Below are positions 5,965 to 11,382 of a stretch of 45,403 bases of DNA, piece by piece (position 1 is the stretch's first letter; each line of letters begins with the position of its first letter). A model generated the notes under the pieces. That model saw only the letters and a program-made list of their open reading frames with translations, did not search any database and was not told where the DNA came from. The stretch lies in IMG/VR virus record IMGVR_UViG_3300021960_000145, positions 1-45,403 of that record, one strand, 5' to 3'. This DNA comes from a virus. The position numbers and the translations under genes are program-made.

Positions 5965-6198
5965 ATGAGTAAAACAATCGCCAACCATAGGCGCGTTTTG
6001 GACTACGACACTGACTGCGGTGACGGCTACATCGTCACTCTCCAGCGCGGCTTTGCATGGCATGACGCAGCACGCAAAGGCGAAGACCCCGAGGGCCATT
6101 CAGCCTGCCATGTTCGTCGCTTTGAAACTGTACGCGAGTTTCAGCAGTGCATAACCACCGTCGAGCGCTGCTACTGTGGCCGCTGCTCACACACTTAA
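5965..6198 (+). CDS. Hypothetical early protein 3
   Basis: A 77-residue protein; GGAG lies 8 nt before ATG 5965. It has a basic N-terminal segment, a central DYDTDCGDGYIVTLQ strand-like part, and a C-terminal Cys cluster (CYCGRCSH) that may bind a metal. No family recognised. Followed directly by a UUCG hairpin. Confidence 0.6.
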   Translation: MSKTIANHRRVLDYDTDCGDGYIVTLQRGFAWHDAARKGEDPEGHSACHVRRFETVREFQQCITTVERCYCGRCSHT

Positions 6199-6232
6199 CC
6201 TCAGAGGGGCTTCGGCCCCACCATTTAAGGAG
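6196..6232 (+). ncRNA. UUCG intergenic hairpin, copy 1
   Basis: TAACCTCAGA then GGGGC-TTCG-GCCCC (206-210 with 215-219), then ACCATTTAAGGAG. The same block recurs at 9352 and 9596, each between a stop codon and the next ribosome site. There is no T-run after the stem, so a terminator is unlikely; it may stabilise RNA ends or set the ribosome site free. Confidence 0.6.
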
Positions 6233-6241
6233 AGAATACTC

Positions 6242-6415
6242 ATGGACAACTACACAGCAACAGGCATCGCTGAAGGCTTCATCGACGCAGAGAGCAATGA
6301 ACAGGTGATCGAGGCGTGGCAGCACCTGCACGACACCGGTCTGGCCTACCAGCTCCAAGGGTGGTTTGGCCGCCAAGCTCAGGACCTGATCGCGCAGGGC
6401 GTGATCTCAGAATGA
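6242..6415 (+). CDS. Hypothetical early protein 4
   Basis: A 57-residue acidic helical protein from ATG 6242 (AAGGAG upstream). Sequence pattern: MDNYTATGIAEGFIDAE, then IEAWQHLHDTGLAYQLQGWFG and a short tail. The longer frame upstream would read through the hairpin and is rejected. No known function. It is followed by the first hammerhead element. Confidence 0.62.
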   Translation: MDNYTATGIAEGFIDAESNEQVIEAWQHLHDTGLAYQLQGWFGRQAQDLIAQGVISE

Positions 6416-6431
6416 TGACCAACACTTACTA

Positions 6432-6484
6432 GTCGAAACCGCCTTCGGGCGGTCTGGCGGATTGCCACCCGCCACTGATGAGAC
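6432..6484 (+). ncRNA. Type II hammerhead ribozyme 1
   Basis: All core elements are in type II order. Stem II strands are GTC (432-434) and GAC (482-484). GAA (435-437) is followed by stem III ACCGCC-TTCG-GGCGGT (438-453). The cleavage-site nucleotide is C454. Stem I pairs TGGCGG with CCGCCA (455-460 with 469-474), followed by CTGATGA (475-481). Predicted cut is between 6454 and 6455. Position is between a stop codon and the ribosome site of the next gene. Confidence 0.85.
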
Positions 6485-6510
6485 AGGCTAAAGGATAGAG
6501 GAAACTAACA

Positions 6511-6675
6511 ATGCTCACTGACTTAATCACTTTCGCAGACAACTCAGGTAACCACGCATATGAGATCACCACCGATAAAGGTCGTTACGCGGTCCACGCC
6601 AACAACCGCACGCAAGCTGCCGCCCGCCTCAGACGAGAAGGTTTCACCGTCCACGACGTGAACATGATTGGTTAG
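6511..6675 (+). CDS. Hypothetical early protein 5
   Basis: A 54-residue protein from ATG 6511 (GAGG upstream), too short for most gene finders. Its pattern suggests a beta-beta-alpha unit: LITFADNSGNHAYEITTDKG, then RYAVHANNRTQAAARLRREG and a final strand. No family recognised. It lies between hammerheads 1 and 2. Confidence 0.62.
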   Translation: MLTDLITFADNSGNHAYEITTDKGRYAVHANNRTQAAARLRREGFTVHDVNMIG

Positions 6676-6679
6676 GTCA

Positions 6680-6738
6680 GTCGAAACGCAGCGCAAGCTG
6701 CGTCTGGCAAGGATTTGCCGCCTTGTCACTGATGAGAC
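6680..6738 (+). ncRNA. Type II hammerhead ribozyme 2
   Basis: Stem II GTC/GAC (680-682 with 736-738), GAA (683-685), and stem III ACGCAGC-GCAA-GCTGCGT (686-703) with a GNRA loop. Cleavage-site C704. Stem I pairs TGGCAAGG with CCTTGTCA (705-712 with 721-728, one G-U), followed by CTGATGA (729-735). Predicted cut 6704/6705. Stems I and III differ in sequence from copy 1 but keep pairing. Confidence 0.87.
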
Positions 6739-6755
6739 AGGCAAAGGAGAATGAA

Positions 6756-6983
6756 ATGAACCTTGATGAAATCTTTTCTGTCGTCCGGAAGCGCCCTGCG
6801 CCAAAGCGGCGAGCTTACCGCGCCACTTGGCCATGCGGATCAACGTGGGAATTCGACCGCCACGATCTGGAGGTGCCCGACTTCACTGACGGAGACCAGA
6901 ACGGTGTCACTTTCTGCTTTTCATCACTGCGCGAGGCGCGAGAGGTTCTCTCCGGTCGCGGGTGCTTGGTTGAGCTTATTTAG
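6756..6983 (+). CDS. Hypothetical early protein 6
   Basis: A 75-residue protein from ATG 6756 (AAGGAG, 6 nt spacing). The N-terminus is basic (RKRPAPKRRAYRA). The remainder is mixed, with two Cys (WPCGSTWEF and VTFCFSS) and a final LVELI. No family recognised. The stop codon TAG ends at the first base of stem II of hammerhead 3. Confidence 0.62.
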   Translation: MNLDEIFSVVRKRPAPKRRAYRATWPCGSTWEFDRHDLEVPDFTDGDQNGVTFCFSSLREAREVLSGRGCLVELI

Positions 6984-7038
6984 TCGAAACGGGCTCCGGC
7001 CCGTCCGATCCGGACTGACCACCGGACGCTGATGAGAC
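6983..7038 (+). ncRNA. Type II hammerhead ribozyme 3
   Basis: Stem II GTC/GAC (6983-6985 with 7036-7038), GAA (6986-6988), and stem III ACGGGC-TCCG-GCCCGT (6989-7004). Cleavage-site C7005. Stem I is 7006-7013 with 7022-7028, seven pairs around one bulged A7008. CTGATGA occupies 7029-7035. Predicted cut 7005/7006. The loop of stem I is 8 nt, as in copies 1, 2 and 4. Confidence 0.87.
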
Positions 7039-7058
7039 AGGTCAAATGGAGAATACCT

Positions 7059-7445
7059 ATGTCTTTGAATTGGAATGTCGCCGACGTCGCCAACAGCGAG
7101 GCGATCTGCTTCTATGAGTTCGAGCGGGACGGAGAGCAGTGCCGCAGGCTGACGCAATCGACCGAGAACCTGATCTTCCTCACGATGGTTGTCGGCATGG
7201 GCTCGATCACCGAGGACAACTACAAAGAATTCTACAAGCGCGTCGCACTGTACGAGGGGCTGCGCGGCCCCGTACAGCTCAGGCTCAACGATGGCGGCCA
7301 CTACGTCGAAGTGCCCTACACGCTTGAAGACATCCGCCAGCACATTGGACTGCGCACCAACGTCAGCGAGGAAAAGCCAGCAGCGTGGCGCAAGCGCATT
7401 CTCGAAAGCTGGGAACACGATCTACTGGTCGAACGATACCACTAA
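7059..7445 (+). CDS. Hypothetical early protein 7
   Basis: A 128-residue protein from ATG 7059 (GGAG, 7 nt spacing). An acidic N-terminal domain contains SEAICFYEFERDGEQCRRLT, followed by a hydrophobic helix (LIFLTMVVGMGSIT) that is too short and polar-flanked to call a membrane segment. Then come strands (PVQLRLNDGGHYVEVPYTLE) and a C-terminal helix. No family recognised. Hammerhead 4 begins just after its stop. Confidence 0.65.
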   Translation: MSLNWNVADVANSEAICFYEFERDGEQCRRLTQSTENLIFLTMVVGMGSITEDNYKEFYKRVALYEGLRGPVQLRLNDGGHYVEVPYTLEDIRQHIGLRTNVSEEKPAAWRKRILESWEHDLLVERYH

Positions 7446-7500
7446 GCCGAAACGCCCTTCGGGGCGTCTGGCGGGAATTGTCCCCCGTCACTGACGAGGC
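7446..7500 (+). ncRNA. Type II hammerhead ribozyme 4
   Basis: Stem II is GCC/GGC (446-448 with 498-500), a compensatory change from GTC/GAC in the other copies. GAA occupies 449-451. Stem III is ACGCCC-TTCG-GGGCGT (452-467). Cleavage-site C468. Stem I has 7 bp (469-475 with 484-490, one G-U). The core is CTGACGA (491-497); the change to C is at the position known to be variable in hammerhead cores. Predicted cut 7468/7469. Confidence 0.88.
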
Positions 7501-7509
7501 AGACACCTC

Positions 7510-7525
7510 GGTGCAAGGATGCACC
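7510..7525 (+). other. Short hairpin upstream of promoter P2
   Basis: GGTGCA-AGGA-TGCACC, a perfect 6-bp stem with a 4-nt loop, without a following T-run. It lies between hammerhead 4 and promoter P2. The AGGA loop resembles a CsrA-type GGA-in-loop site, which is notable given the CsrA-like gene at 20890 but unproven. Confidence 0.45.
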
Positions 7526-7528
7526 AAC

Positions 7529-7566
7529 GATGTGATGCTTGACACATCAAAAACAATAACTATATA
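7529..7566 (+). promoter_or_regulatory. Promoter P2 with overlapping operator-like repeat
   Basis: TTGACA (7539-7544) and TATATA (7561-7566) are 16 bp apart, close to the sigma70 consensus. GATGTG (7529-7534) and CACATC (7543-7548) form an inverted repeat spanning the -35 box. The GATGTGATGC start and the ATCAAAA/ATAACTAT block match P1 at 5001-5048. It would drive the ArdC-like gene and genes after it. Confidence 0.7.
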
Positions 7567-7589
7567 AGCTTCAGGAAAAGGAGAAACCC

Positions 7590-8477
7590 ATGAAGCAAGA
7601 CATGTACGAGACCGTCACCAACAAGGTGTTGGAGATGATGGAAACCCACGGCGCGGACTGGATCAACCCGTTCGCTCGCAAGGGCAAGTCACTGCGGCCC
7701 ATGAACGTCGCGTCCAAGAAGGGCTATCGCGGCATCAACGTGCTGCTGCTGGGCTGGATGCCCTACACCTCACCAGTGTGGGGAACTTACAACCAGTGGA
7801 ACCAGCGCGACTGCACCGTTCGCAAGGGCGAGAAGGCAACCGACATCGTGTTCTGGAACTTCGTCGAGAAGGACGATCCCAAGACAGGTGAGAAGGTCAA
7901 GATACCCTTCCTTCGCAACTACAAAGTCTTCAACGCTGAACAGGTTGAGGGTGATGTAGCTGCTGCCCTTACTGCTGATCCTGTAGAGGATAGTGAAGGC
8001 GCTGAGGAGATTGTGTCCGCTGAGGATTTTTTCCGCCGAATTCCTGCGAACGTCCGGCACAGCGATCAGGGCCGCGCCTACTACTCGCCAATGGGTGACT
8101 ACATCCACATGCCGAACAAGGCCGTGTTCGAAGCCACCCCAACCTCAAGCGCGACCGAGTGCTACTACTCGACCCTCGCCCACGAGCTTACCCACTGGAC
8201 TGGTGCCAAGCACCGTCTTGCCCGTCTGACCAGCGACAGCTTCGGCAGCGAGGGGTACGCCCGCGAGGAATTGGTCGCCGAGATCGGCTCTGCCCTGCTC
8301 TGCGCTCACCTTGAGATCAGCGCGTCGCCTCGCCCCGATCACGCCAAGTACCTCAACGGCTGGATGAAGAAGCTGTCCGACAGCAAGCGCGAGTTTGTCT
8401 CGGCAGCGTCTGCCGCAGCCAAGGCTGTCGACTTCATCCTCGACGCAGCCAAGGAGGAAGTTGCGGTCGCGGCCTGA
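7590..8477 (+). CDS. ArdC-like antirestriction/metallopeptidase protein
   Basis: A 295-residue, two-domain protein. The N-terminal ssDNA-binding-like domain (about residues 1-115) has the family pattern WINPF...RPMNVASKKGYRGIN and WGTYNQWNQ...VRKGEKATDIVFW. The C-terminal domain is a zincin with HELTH (H198, E199, H202) and downstream EELVAEIGSALLC supplying a likely third ligand. Plasmid ArdC protects incoming DNA from type I restriction; in phages the same architecture is found in early genes. AAGGAG precedes ATG 7590, and promoter P2 lies just upstream. An acidic linker (about 130-145) joins the domains. Length and both domains appear intact. Confidence 0.85.
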   Translation: MKQDMYETVTNKVLEMMETHGADWINPFARKGKSLRPMNVASKKGYRGINVLLLGWMPYTSPVWGTYNQWNQRDCTVRKGEKATDIVFWNFVEKDDPKTGEKVKIPFLRNYKVFNAEQVEGDVAAALTADPVEDSEGAEEIVSAEDFFRRIPANVRHSDQGRAYYSPMGDYIHMPNKAVFEATPTSSATECYYSTLAHELTHWTGAKHRLARLTSDSFGSEGYAREELVAEIGSALLCAHLEISASPRPDHAKYLNGWMKKLSDSKREFVSAASAAAKAVDFILDAAKEEVAVAA

Positions 8478-8526
8478 CCTCCCCAGAGGGCTGGTGCTCC
8501 GGCATCGGCCCCGAGGATGAGTTCAG
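8474..8526 (+). ncRNA. Repeated structured leader, copy 3
   Basis: Same fold as at 5492 and 5898: CTGA/TCAG (474-477 with 523-526), CCTC/GAGG (478-481 with 513-516), CCCAGA, then a 10-bp hairpin (488-497 with 502-511, G-U pairs included) with a TCCG loop. The 3' bulge is ATGAGT. The stem sequence differs widely from copies 1 and 2 yet pairs fully. The ArdC-like stop codon is part of the CTGA strand. Confidence 0.68.
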
Positions 8527-8541
8527 TGAAGGAGAATGAGA

Positions 8542-8841
8542 ATGGAAAAGGAAGGAACGGAGAGGGCCCCGACAAATTGGCCCGATCTCGAAGCCGAGCT
8601 GTCGGGCATGATCGGCGCGCACGGCTTGGAAAACATAGTCGAATTGGCAATTGCTCTTGAGCGCCACTTTTACGATGAGATCATCGTGGGAATGCTCGAA
8701 AGCCTTAAGTCTATAAAAGCCCACGAAGACGAGCTTTCAAAAACGAGCGTGGGTCTGGCTGTTCTCGCAAGGGTTGGTGCGGCTATCGATTATGCCGACG
8801 TAGGTATCGCTTACGCCAGAGATGCGGGGTACACCGCATGA
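8542..8841 (+). CDS. Hypothetical helical early protein
   Basis: A 99-residue protein from ATG 8542 (AAGGAG, 7 nt). It looks fully helical, with Ala/Leu/Glu-rich segments (ENIVELAIALERHFYDE, VGMLESLKSI, VGLAVLARVGAAIDYADVG). No membrane segment is clear. Its stop overlaps the next start (ATGA). No family recognised. Confidence 0.62.
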   Translation: MEKEGTERAPTNWPDLEAELSGMIGAHGLENIVELAIALERHFYDEIIVGMLESLKSIKAHEDELSKTSVGLAVLARVGAAIDYADVGIAYARDAGYTA

Positions 8842-9050
8842 CAACGACGCCAGAACCACTGCGCTATCGGATCGAGACGATCCGCACGTCTGGCAACGCG
8901 CTCGACGTAATTCAAGCGATTCAAGAGGTCATAAGTTTTCGTGGCCTGCGTCCTGAGCTTGTCAGGCTGGACCACGCCCTTGATCGCGTGTCACTGATCG
9001 AGGAGGTCGGCGTAGACGGCTCAGCCTCTTACGAAATCGAGCTTTGGTAA
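8838..9050 (+). CDS. Hypothetical early protein
   Basis: A 70-residue protein translationally coupled to the upstream gene (ATGA overlap). Strand-helix-strand pattern: LRYRIETIRTSGNALDVIQA, IQEVISFRGL, then SASYEIELW. No known family; the small alpha/beta pattern is all that can be said. Confidence 0.58.
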   Translation: MTTTPEPLRYRIETIRTSGNALDVIQAIQEVISFRGLRPELVRLDHALDRVSLIEEVGVDGSASYEIELW

Positions 9051-9069
9051 ATGTTATAAAGGACAAACA

Positions 9070-9177
9070 ATGGCACAATCTGCAATCATTCTTTTAATAA
9101 TTGGCGCGGCATTTGTCGCAACGGTTAGCCTGCTAGATAGCGCATTGCGCGCAATCAATTTTGTGAAGAGGAAGTGA
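9070..9177 (+). CDS. Tiny single-TM membrane peptide
   Basis: A 35-residue protein: one hydrophobic helix (SAIILLIIGAAFVATVSLL) and a basic C-terminus (NFVKRK). AAGGA-like sequence precedes the ATG. It sits 19 nt after the previous gene and 1 nt before the next. Likely an inner-membrane peptide; function unknown. Confidence 0.55.
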   Translation: MAQSAIILLIIGAAFVATVSLLDSALRAINFVKRK

Positions 9178-9178
9178 C

Positions 9179-9337
9179 ATGAAACCAGACTTGGAAAGAT
9201 TCGAGGACTTGTGCGAAAGGCACGGCCTACCTTCATATGACCTAGATGCAGCGATGGCTGCCGCTGAGGCTCGGCTTCAAGAGGCGCACAGGGTTCGCGA
9301 TGAAATTCGTAGGATGCGCGCTCGTTTAGAGGTCTGA
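9179..9337 (+). CDS. Small coiled-coil protein
   Basis: A 52-residue protein, MKPDLERFEDLCERHGLPSY followed by a long charged helix (AEARLQEAHRVRDEIRRMRARLE) with heptad character. GAGGAAG precedes the ATG. No family recognised. Confidence 0.55.
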   Translation: MKPDLERFEDLCERHGLPSYDLDAAMAAAEARLQEAHRVRDEIRRMRARLEV

Positions 9338-9351
9338 AGAATGGCTCGCCA

Positions 9352-9391
9352 GCTAACCCCAAGGGGGCTTCGGCCCCCACCACTTTAAGGA
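9352..9391 (+). ncRNA. UUCG intergenic hairpin, copy 2
   Basis: CTAACCCC then GGGGGC-TTCG-GCCCCC (363-368 with 373-378), then ACCACTTTAAGGAG. It shares the flanks of the hairpins at 6196 and 9596 but has one extra G-C pair, so the stem and not its exact sequence is kept. Confidence 0.6.
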
Positions 9392-9399
9392 GATATGAA

Positions 9400-9582
9400 A
9401 TGACGCCCCAAGAACGAATTATCCGCAATGCCCTCGCTGTGCCATCCAGTGAACAATTTGGCGAAGGCGGCAAAGCTGCGGTAAAAATCTATCGCGAACT
9501 TGAACCCACCGCTTCACAGTTGCTTTACGCAATCGCAGTGATGGCAAACGGATTGGCAGACCTTGAGCAAGCCGATGCCTGA
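9400..9582 (+). CDS. Hypothetical helical early protein
   Basis: A 60-residue protein from ATG 9400 (AAGGAG). Helical, with a moderately hydrophobic C-terminal helix (ASQLLYAIAVMANGLADLEQ). No family recognised. Flanked on both sides by UUCG hairpins, giving a one-gene cassette look. Confidence 0.58.
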   Translation: MTPQERIIRNALAVPSSEQFGEGGKAAVKIYRELEPTASQLLYAIAVMANGLADLEQADA

Positions 9583-9595
9583 CTGGCCCAATTAC

Positions 9596-9633
9596 CTAAC
9601 CTCAGAGGGGCTTCGGCCCCGACCATTTAAGGA
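9596..9633 (+). ncRNA. UUCG intergenic hairpin, copy 3
   Basis: CTAACCTCAGA then GGGGC-TTCG-GCCCC (607-611 with 616-620), then GACCATTTAAGGAG. Nearly identical to the copy at 6196 although 3.4 kb away and between unrelated genes. Confidence 0.6.
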
Positions 9634-9641
9634 GAGATGAG

Positions 9642-9851
9642 ATGGCACACAGACTAAACATAGGCCCGACAACACCAGCCGAATGTGGCTCCGCTGATGC
9701 TTACTACAGCGGGGGCCGAGGGTATGGATACAAGCCGCACTGCTATCGTGACAGTGGGTATGTTTCTGATTGCGATATGACAGCAGAAGAGCTGCGTGAG
9801 TATTGTAAGGCATTCTTTGCAGAAGACGATGAAAAGGATTGGGGTCGATGA
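9642..9851 (+). CDS. Hypothetical Gly/Tyr-rich early protein
   Basis: A 69-residue protein from ATG 9642 (AAGGAG). Middle region rich in Gly, Tyr and Cys (YYSGGRGYGYKPHCYRDSGY), acidic C-terminal helix (EELREYCKAFFAEDDEKDW). No family recognised. Its stop overlaps the next start (ATGA). Confidence 0.58.
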   Translation: MAHRLNIGPTTPAECGSADAYYSGGRGYGYKPHCYRDSGYVSDCDMTAEELREYCKAFFAEDDEKDWGR

Positions 9852-9982
9852 TTATTGGAGCAGCAAAACCACAGCAGCAAAGGCGGATCAGCTCTGATAG
9901 CGTCTGGCCTTTACGTCGAGCCGATGGCAGAACATGGGCCGAGGCCGAGCAAAAGAAAAGAGAGGAAGTGTCTGATGAGTAG
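9848..9982 (+). CDS. Small basic linker-gene product
   Basis: A 44-residue protein starting at an ATG that overlaps the upstream stop (ATGA). Basic, with a Gln/Arg-rich start (KPQQQRRISSDS) and a charged helical end (AEAEQKKREEVSDE). The next gene begins inside it at 9975. Support is the overlap chain and lack of an alternative; confidence is modest. Confidence 0.5.
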   Translation: MIIGAAKPQQQRRISSDSVWPLRRADGRTWAEAEQKKREEVSDE

Positions 9983-10124
9983 CACTGTAATTGTTGGCTG
10001 CGTTGCCGTTGCCGCAGGAGCCATTGGCTTTCTTGCCGGAATTGTTTGTGGAGCCGGTCTTCTCGACGAGGTGGACATCAACTTCGACGAAGAAGACTAC
10101 AACGGCTGGAGTAACAAGCAATGA
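9975..10124 (+). CDS. Single-TM membrane protein with acidic tail
   Basis: A 49-residue protein: residues 4-30 are a Gly/Ala/Val-rich transmembrane helix (VIVGCVAVAAGAIGFLAGIV), followed by an acidic cytoplasmic or periplasmic tail (DEVDINFDEEDYN). GAGGAAG lies 6 nt before ATG 9975. The longer frame from 9855 overlaps a better-supported gene and is rejected. Function unknown. Confidence 0.58.
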   Translation: MSSTVIVGCVAVAAGAIGFLAGIVCGAGLLDEVDINFDEEDYNGWSNKQ

Positions 10125-10309
10125 AATTCGAGTTCCAACTAAATGACAAGATCGCTGACGAGATCATCCGCCAGACGCTGACCCGTGTGCAGACCTACGC
10201 CATCAGCGAGATGCAACACCCAAACGCCTACGAAGAAGATCGGGACTACTACCGCAGTCTGAGCGAGGCGCTGGATATTGTGCTGGATTATTTTGGAGAG
10301 GGTGAATGA
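10121..10309 (+). CDS. Hypothetical protein, paralogue A of a flanking pair
   Basis: A 62-residue acidic helical protein. It shares the start MKF and the end VLDYFGEGE, with matching spacing, with the protein at 10998-11186. The two genes are paralogues flanking the pentapeptide gene, and their last 30 or so bases are nearly identical DNA. Both ends overlap neighbours (ATGA type). No family recognised. Confidence 0.68.
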   Translation: MKFEFQLNDKIADEIIRQTLTRVQTYAISEMQHPNAYEEDRDYYRSLSEALDIVLDYFGEGE

Positions 10310-11001
10310 CAATCGACATCGAGAAAATCCTAGCCGACCACGCACGTTGGATTCGCGGCGACGGGGGCGCGAGGGCCAACCTTAGCGGGGCCGACCTTAG
10401 CGGGGCCGCCCTTAGCAGGGCCAACCTTTACGGGGCCGACCTGCGCTCGGCCAACCTTCACGGGGCCAACCTTCGCTCGGCCAACCTTAGCGGGGCCGAC
10501 CTTCGCTGGGCCGACCTTAGCGCGTCCAACCTTCACGGGGCCGACCTTCACGGGGCCAACCTTAGCGGGGCCTACCTTCGCTGGGCCAACCTTAGCGGGG
10601 CCTACCTTCGCTGGGCCAACCTTAGCGGGGCCAACCTTCGCTGGGCCGACCTTCGCGGGGCCAGCCTTAGCGGGGCCGACCTTCGCTCGGCCAACCTTAG
10701 CAGGGCCAGCCTTAGCGAGGCCAGCCTTAGCGGGGCCAACCTTAGCGGGGCCATAGTGCGCGAAGGTCTGACGCTTGGCCGAAACATCGGCCACGCCTCT
10801 CGCGGCGACGGATACACATTCTACGCCTTCGAGAGCAGCGCGGACGAGCCGTTTATCATTGTGGGCTGTCGAGCCATGCTCCGCAGCGAATACGAGGCGC
10901 ACATCGAGAAGGGATACCACGACACCGCCAAGGCCAAGGCCACCCGTGCGTGTCTGGAATATGTGTGCGGCCTTCGGGCTGATTTCGGAGACGAGAAATG
11001 A
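10306..11001 (+). CDS. Pentapeptide-repeat protein
   Basis: A 231-residue protein. Residues about 22-150 are some 25 tandem pentapeptides of the A(D/N)Lxx type ([15 protein letters not shown]), predicted to form a right-handed quadrilateral beta-helix. Some family members (MfpA, Qnr) mimic DNA and bind gyrase; others have unknown roles. Here a separate C-terminal domain (about 155-231, [20 protein letters not shown]...) follows. The DNA is a 15-bp-unit repeat in which AACCTTAGCGGGGCC recurs, so the number of coils can change by slippage or recombination. ATGA overlaps on both sides couple it to two paralogous small genes. Confidence 0.9.
   Translation: MTIDIEKILADHARWIRGDGGARANLSGADLSGAALSRANLYGADLRSANLHGANLRSANLSGADLRWADLSASNLHGADLHGANLSGAYLRWANLSGAYLRWANLSGANLRWADLRGASLSGADLRSANLSRASLSEASLSGANLSGAIVREGLTLGRNIGHASRGDGYTFYAFESSADEPFIIVGCRAMLRSEYEAHIEKGYHDTAKAKATRACLEYVCGLRADFGDEK
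10370..10756 (+). repeat. Tandem 15-bp repeat within the pentapeptide gene
   Basis: Units such as AACCTTAGCGGGGCC and GACCTTCGCTGGGCC repeat in phase with the coding frame; each 15 bp encodes one pentapeptide. Some stretches are identical over two or more units (for example around 10560-10620), a substrate for copy-number change. Confidence 0.85.
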
Positions 11002-11186
11002 AATTCGACCTACACAGCAATCTGGCTGAACAGATCACTATCGAAAATCTAAAATGGCACTACGACGCTATTGAGGCGGACTTGTCGAAGGAGGGCTACC
11101 TCACTCACGAAGAAGACATCCGCTACAACTCAGAGCTACTCGACCACCTCGGTGCCGTGCTGGATTATTTTGGAGAGGGTGAATGA
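10998..11186 (+). CDS. Hypothetical protein, paralogue B of a flanking pair
   Basis: A 62-residue acidic protein of the same length as the product of 10121-10309, with a shared MKF start and identical VLDYFGEGE end, but a divergent middle. Its ATG overlaps the pentapeptide stop and its own stop overlaps the next ATG. The near-identical 3' DNA suggests duplication or gene conversion around the pentapeptide gene. Confidence 0.68.
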   Translation: MKFDLHSNLAEQITIENLKWHYDAIEADLSKEGYLTHEEDIRYNSELLDHLGAVLDYFGEGE

Positions 11187-11377
11187 TTGACGATGAAAGC
11201 CCAGCCGGATCATGGAAACAAGCAATAAGGTGGATGAAGCAAATGAAGAATGACGCGCCAGTGGCCGACAGGCCCAACGCCGAGGACTACCGCAATCGTG
11301 CAGAACGTGCCGAAGCTGAGTGCCAAGAGTTACGCGACAAGCTGCGCCGCATCCGCATTATCTTGAAGGAGTATTGA
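11183..11377 (+). CDS. Small coiled-coil protein
   Basis: A 64-residue protein with ATGA overlap at its start. The C-terminal half is a charged heptad helix (YRNRAERAEAECQELRDKLRRIRIILKEY). No family recognised. Confidence 0.58.
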   Translation: MIDDESPAGSWKQAIRWMKQMKNDAPVADRPNAEDYRNRAERAEAECQELRDKLRRIRIILKEY

Positions 11378-11382
11378 TTGAA

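Noticed and set aside
6432-7500. Intergenic stems as ordinary Rho-independent terminators
   Set aside because: No T-runs follow the stems, and the conserved unpaired CTGANGA and GAA bases are explained only by the hammerhead fold.
10370-10756. Possible CRISPR-like or satellite array
   Set aside because: The repeat unit is 15 bp, without spacers and in phase with the pentapeptide reading frame.
10330-10920. 196-codon minus-strand frame with VGPAK repeats
   Set aside because: It is the reverse reading of the pentapeptide repeat DNA.
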